Below, one piece after another: positions 60,480 through 64,000 of a stretch of 64,000 nt of DNA (position 1 is its first letter; the number at the start of each line of letters is the position of its first letter). The translations under genes and the position numbers were made by a program. The DNA is from Isoetes taiwanensis (Eukaryota > Streptophyta > Lycopodiopsida > Isoetales > Isoetaceae). Location: the NCBI GenBank assembly GCA_021234155.1, contig JAJEKV010000207.1:994001-1058000 (forward strand), in the 5' to 3' direction. The notes under the pieces were generated by a model. That model searched no databases. It was given only the letters and a program-made list of their open reading frames with translations, and was not told the origin of the DNA.

Positions 60480-61320
60480 GAGGACGGCATGGCCCCATTG
60501 TTTTGTCGCCTCCTTCAACAGCTTCTTTCTGGCAGTTACAAGATCCATCTGCAAGCTTGCTGGATACATCGGCCTTTGCAACAAGGCTGTTTGGAGGTAA
60601 ATATTGGTAACCTCACTCGGCTCATAAATGTGAACCTTAACAAGCTTCAAATATTTCATGTCGAAAGGAATTACCTAAATGGCAGCGTTCCGTCTCAGCT
60701 TGGAAATTGCCGCAGTTTGACGTATCTTGGCATGACACAAAACGCGTTTTCGGGTGAGACCGCTTTTCTCCAAGAGTTGAAAAGTCTTATAAAAGTTTAG
60801 ATCTGTCTTTCAACCAGTTTTCTGGAACCATTTTCGAAACTTTGCAGGGTTTAACTAGCTTAACTTTGCAGGGTTCTCTTCGATGGCCAAACTTCGAATG
60901 CTAGATCTCTCGCATAACTCCCTCAATGGTTCTACCAACCTTAGAACGTACTTGCGTAACACAGAGATAAACATTGCCTTCAACTACTTAACAGATGCTA
61001 GCCTTAAGACATTTAGCTGCAACTTTTCAAGCCCTACATTATTGGATCACTGTTCTCCTTCTGTATCTGGTCCTATTCAAACGTTTGCAATCAATGCAAG
61101 AGGTTATGAGTCAACCTTTGAGAATTTACAGTTTCAACGCGACTTGAATCAGCAATTTGGATTGCATTTTGGCAATGATGGTCCCCAGACATGGGCGGTG
61201 GAAATTTCAGGAGGCGAAGGCATTGTTACTAATGCATTGTCAGGCAAGGTTATTTCCCCCAAGTTCCAGAGACGTGAGATTTGTAAGAGAGCCAACTGCT
61301 TCAGGGACCATTCCTGTTAA
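60480..61320 (+). pseudogene. Captured leucine-rich repeat gene fragment
   Basis: The frame to 60800 reads IGNLTRLINVNLNKLQIF, NYLNGSVPSQLGNCRSLTYL and NAFSG. A shifted segment has DLSFNQFSGTIFETLQG, and from 60883 MAKLRMLDLSHNSLNGS. These are classic plant extracellular LRRs (LxxLxLxxNxLxGxIP). The later part (TFAINARGYESTFENLQFQ, FGNDGPQTWAVEISGGEG) continues to a stop at about 61320 and is of unknown origin. Most likely from an LRR receptor kinase or receptor-like protein; no kinase domain is present. Frame breaks at about 60800-60880. Confidence 0.7.
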
Positions 61321-61459
61321 ATTCATGGAATAAAAAATGAGCTTAATTATGCTGGTACCTGTGGGAAGCAGAGAAAGATGTAAGCTTCATTTGATGATTA
61401 AAGCTCCATGTTTATTTTGCCCTAGATCGACATATCATATGTGTGTTTTCTAAGTGCAG

Positions 61460-61722
61460 GACCGAGAAAGTTAGAAGGGTTTTTGCAACACTAAGAGTTT
61501 TGAGGCAACCAGATACTGCACAGTAAAACAACCCTGGACAGGTAGATTTATATTTTTCAGCCAATGTTATTGTTAGCAACATCCACATCCTTAAATCGTT
61601 CTGTTTTCTCTTAACAGCTGAAAGCTGTGATGGATTCTGATGCAGCTAAAGTATTTAAACCATACAATATTCTTCCATTAGAAGTGCCTGGGGCAGCCGA
61701 TGCTAGGATGAACTTTCCAGAG
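61460..61722 (+). pseudogene. Captured callose synthase (GSL-type) exon fragments
   Basis: Exon 61618-61722 (AG acceptor, GT donor, 35 open codons) encodes SDAAKVFKPYNILPLEVPGA and NFPE, matching the SDAA-PYNI(L/I)PL-APG-FPEV region of plant 1,3-beta-glucan synthases. The preceding piece from 61460 (TEKVRRVFATLRVLRQ) fits the helix just before it in the same family. Callose synthases are about 1,900-residue plasma-membrane enzymes, so this is a tiny N-terminal fragment. It is unrelated to the LRR piece, so Helitron H is chimeric. Confidence 0.6.
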
Positions 61723-62769
61723 GTAACGTTACTGTACAAATTAATATTAGCTGCTCAAAGAGGGAACCAATTAACTTTTTTCCAGTTTTGATCCATTAGA
61801 ATCTAAGAAAATGAACTTTGTAAGATTGCACGTTCGTAGCGTGCTCCATTTTAGGCTCCACGAAGAACATGGACTTGATTTCAAAGGAAGCTGATTTTCT
61901 CATTGTTTGATCCGGTCCACAGGACTTATAAAGAGGTAAATGGAAGATTTTGGTGGCAAAGATGGGGCTCTCATATATCATATTGGCAGACCACAAAGCA
62001 TACCTCTGAAGTATATTTTATCTTGACACTATGCAATGTTTCTTTGCGACTTTAATAATATGATGAATTCAAGCATTCACCGTGAGAAAGCAGTTGATAT
62101 AATTGGCACTATAATAGAGACACATTTATAGACACATCCATGGGGATGATCCTCCTGCATTGTATATTTGTTATAAAAGTTAATTGTATATGGAAGCCTT
62201 GATATTTGCAATCCCTCAATATATTTGCAAGTCCCTGAAATGTTATAATCCTCTGCTGCAGGTCCTAGCAAATCCTATGAGCCACGACATATGCAGATCC
62301 GGGAAGATGATTACATGGCCTTGAGTTGCAATTCAACTAATGTTGCCACATTATACATTTTCAAAGCGCTATAAACAAACTTTCCTTTATGCTGGACTCT
62401 AATGCTCTAATGTGGCAATTACTAAAGCCATCACCCTCAGATAACGGTGTGAGCCTCTTGAATTTTCTATGTTCATCTCAATCAAAACAAACACATGAAT
62501 GCCACCCAAATTGTTAAAAAAATAATATCTATGCTTGCCATTGTTGGTGCAAGATATTTGTGCCCTTAATATAGATATTGCAAAAGCATGTTCATGCAAT
62601 CAAAAGTTTAAGTAAACACTGCTAGCATTTTGATTAAAGAAAACTTTTGTGGCATATACAACTTCCTCATGCAAACACTTTTTAAATGTGATGTGTATTT
62701 ATCTTGCTTGGGATAGAATACATTTATTAAGCAACTTTGCAAAAGGTTGCTATTTCGGATAGTGACAAA
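61723..62769. other. Helitron H interior, no gene recognised
   Basis: AT-rich DNA with intron-like stretches. Nothing recognised. Confidence 0.4.
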
Positions 62770-62903
62770 GCCCAATTCCATTTGCTTGGACAAATTACAT
62801 CATAAGTAAAGAAATTAGGAACTTTTCTCATTTGGACTTTAAGCCGAATTCCATTTGCTTGGACGAATTACATCATAAGTAAAGAAATTAGGAACTTTTT
62901 GGG
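62770..62903. repeat. Direct tandem repeat, two units of about 65-70 bp
   Basis: Both units contain AATTCCATTTGCTTGGAC and ATTACATCATAAGTAAAGAA followed by ATTAGGAACTTTT. Confidence 0.9.
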
Positions 62904-63187
62904 ATTATCGAACTTACTAAAGGATTCTTTAAGATAGATAGATAGTTTAAATGGGATAGTGGATTGTTCAGAAAGTCAATGGTCTTGGCTTATCATTAAC
63001 AGCTTCCCAGCTTATTCCCAGCAACGCTGGGCACCATAACTAGTTGTTTAAGATTGCTGGTCACTTTCATCACGTCTTGGAACTCCATTCACATCTTGGC
63101 CAGCAGCAAATAGAGTGCGAAAGGTTAGCTGCTATCTGGTAAATATTCCTTGCTTAAGTCCCATTCTTTGAAATATATTTTGCATGT

Positions 63188-63625
63188 TCTATTTCATATT
63201 TTGATGTTTATACAGTTCAAAAAATCGTGGCTAACCTGAGCTCTATGCTTGTGCCAAGTTTTATTCTTCCAGCTTTGAAAGTGTATCTTCTGCTTTCTTG
63301 AAAGAAGAATACAACATAATACAACAGCAATCTAACCCTTTGAGCATTTAAGCAGCCAAATTATGTATCTGCAGTACATAAAGCATTCACATCACTTGCA
63401 TCCCCTGCAAGCAGTCTAGATAGGCGCCATATAAGCCTAATTAAAGAGGCATTTAAAAACCATCAGAGATAACATTATCCTACTTTAAGGGAGATGCCCA
63501 GCCATATTTTTATTCTTTCACATCTCTTTGCAACAATCTTAGATCATAGACGTAGAAACTATTTCATATTTTGATGTTTATACAGTCCAAAAAAACGTGG
63601 CTGACCTAAGCTCTACGCTCTTCTT
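63188..63625. repeat. Dispersed direct repeat of about 65 bp (two copies)
   Basis: ATTTCATATTTTGATGTTTA, TACAG, CGTGGCT and GAGCTCT/AGCTCTA landmarks occur at about 63190-63255 and again at about 63560-63625. The interval between lies in Helitron G. Confidence 0.8.
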
Positions 63626-64000
63626 GCCTGCCTGTGTTCTTGCCGACATTATACCTGCTATAGCAAGCCCAAAGGGAGCTTGGAAGTTGGCATAATCTCT
63701 CCATTGTTTACAGTTTGGAATAAACGGAGCTGAGACTTTGGCAAAGCCAATATCCAGTGTTGTAGATTCACTGATCTCTGTCATAACCTCTCAATGGCAG
63801 AGTATTTGTTGAGAGATCTATCACAGCTCTCCTAAGATGCTAGAATCGAAGGGCAAGATTTAGAAGAAAAAATAAATTGAGCATGGATTCCAAATAATGC
63901 CAGGATGGCTTATCTGATAGTGCCGGCCAGTTCGCTTGCAGCAACAGATCATTCTCGAACCATGAATCTCTCCTGCCTTCATTCCTCTTTCCCTTTGACT
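63626..64000. other. Helitron G interior, right part
   Basis: A minus-strand frame ending at 63578 (FIPNCKQWRDYANFQAPFGL, AIAGIMSARTQAGKKS) looks exon-like but is not recognised. The window ends in a pyrimidine-rich stretch. Confidence 0.35.

Larger units (their letters stand above)
60260..63043 (+). mobile_element. Helitron H, 2.8 kb, plus strand, with captured gene fragments
   Basis: The 5' end is at 60260 after A (TCCTCCTTTATTATAATG). The 3' hairpin CCCAGC/AAC/GCTGGG is at 63017-63031, with CTAG at 63040-63043 followed by T. It is nested inside Helitron G. The cargo comes from at least two unrelated genes in the same orientation as the Helitron. Confidence 0.8.
58668..64000 (-). mobile_element. 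Helitron G, minus strand, 5' end beyond window
   Basis: CTAG at 58668-58671 preceded by A, then hairpin TGCCCAGC/GTT/GCTGGGCA at 58678-58696. No minus-strand 5' terminus was found up to 64000. The interior before and after the nested Helitron H (58700-60259, 63044-64000) has minus-strand frames such as 60246-59968 and 59452-59162 that may be captured exons but are not recognised. Confidence 0.7.

Overview
This window is from a nuclear genome, most likely a land plant. Evidence: Helitron rolling-circle transposons with plant-style ends (5' TC, 3' hairpin plus CTAG, A/T target), a Ty1/copia pol fragment, LINEs with short-repeat tails, an ENOD93-like gene, and captured plant gene pieces (GH5 mannanase, leucine-rich repeat protein, callose synthase). 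The species cannot be named from the sequence. There is no bacterial, organellar or CRISPR content. Almost everything is transposon built on transposon; only one gene looks clearly intact.

Layout: 1-2146 holds two nested Helitrons made largely of purine/pyrimidine tract. 2952-3783 (minus) is an intact four-exon ENOD93-like gene. 6440-7198 is a small hAT-like element with an 8-bp target duplication. 8212-9015 is a copia pol remnant. From 9016 there is a DUF7869-type element (copy A), cut at A/T by a 9.1-kb Helitron (11498-20615) that carries an antisense LINE. Copy A resumes at 20616 and is followed by a 4.9-kb minus-strand Helitron (21274-26155) that carries a broken mannanase gene and a 0.9-kb tandem duplication. 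26535-29780 is DUF7869 copy B, uninterrupted, and it confirms the Helitron insertion point in copy A.

The most unusual part is 26381-56762. Two related, directly oriented units (unit 1 about 26.4-42 kb, unit 2 about 47.8-56.8 kb) each have a promoter-like left segment, a minus-strand exon like plant En/Spm-associated DUF8039 proteins, and a long plus-strand gene. That gene encodes a DGQH-motif region (broken in unit 2), an acidic or charged middle region and an FCP1-like HAD domain whose second catalytic Asp is replaced. At the same intron position both units carry arrays of a short palindrome, CGCGCC-T/A-GGCGCG in unit 1 and CACGCCAGGCGTG in unit 2. Unit 1 is interrupted by DUF7869 copy B and by a LINE. 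Unit 2 is interrupted by one Helitron and cut by another inside the HAD domain. I regard this repeated unit with its palindrome arrays as the best candidate for something undescribed; assigning it to a mobile-element class is inference.

56763-64000 is a stack of three Helitrons. The first inserted into the HAD exon, the second into the 5' end of the first, and a third (60260-63043, plus strand) into the second. The third carries leucine-rich repeat and callose synthase exon fragments. Eight Helitrons in total share the same 3' hairpin (TGCCCAGC, loop GTT or AAC, GCTGGGCA). Long homopurine/homopyrimidine tracts inside four of them account for the long low-complexity open frames.
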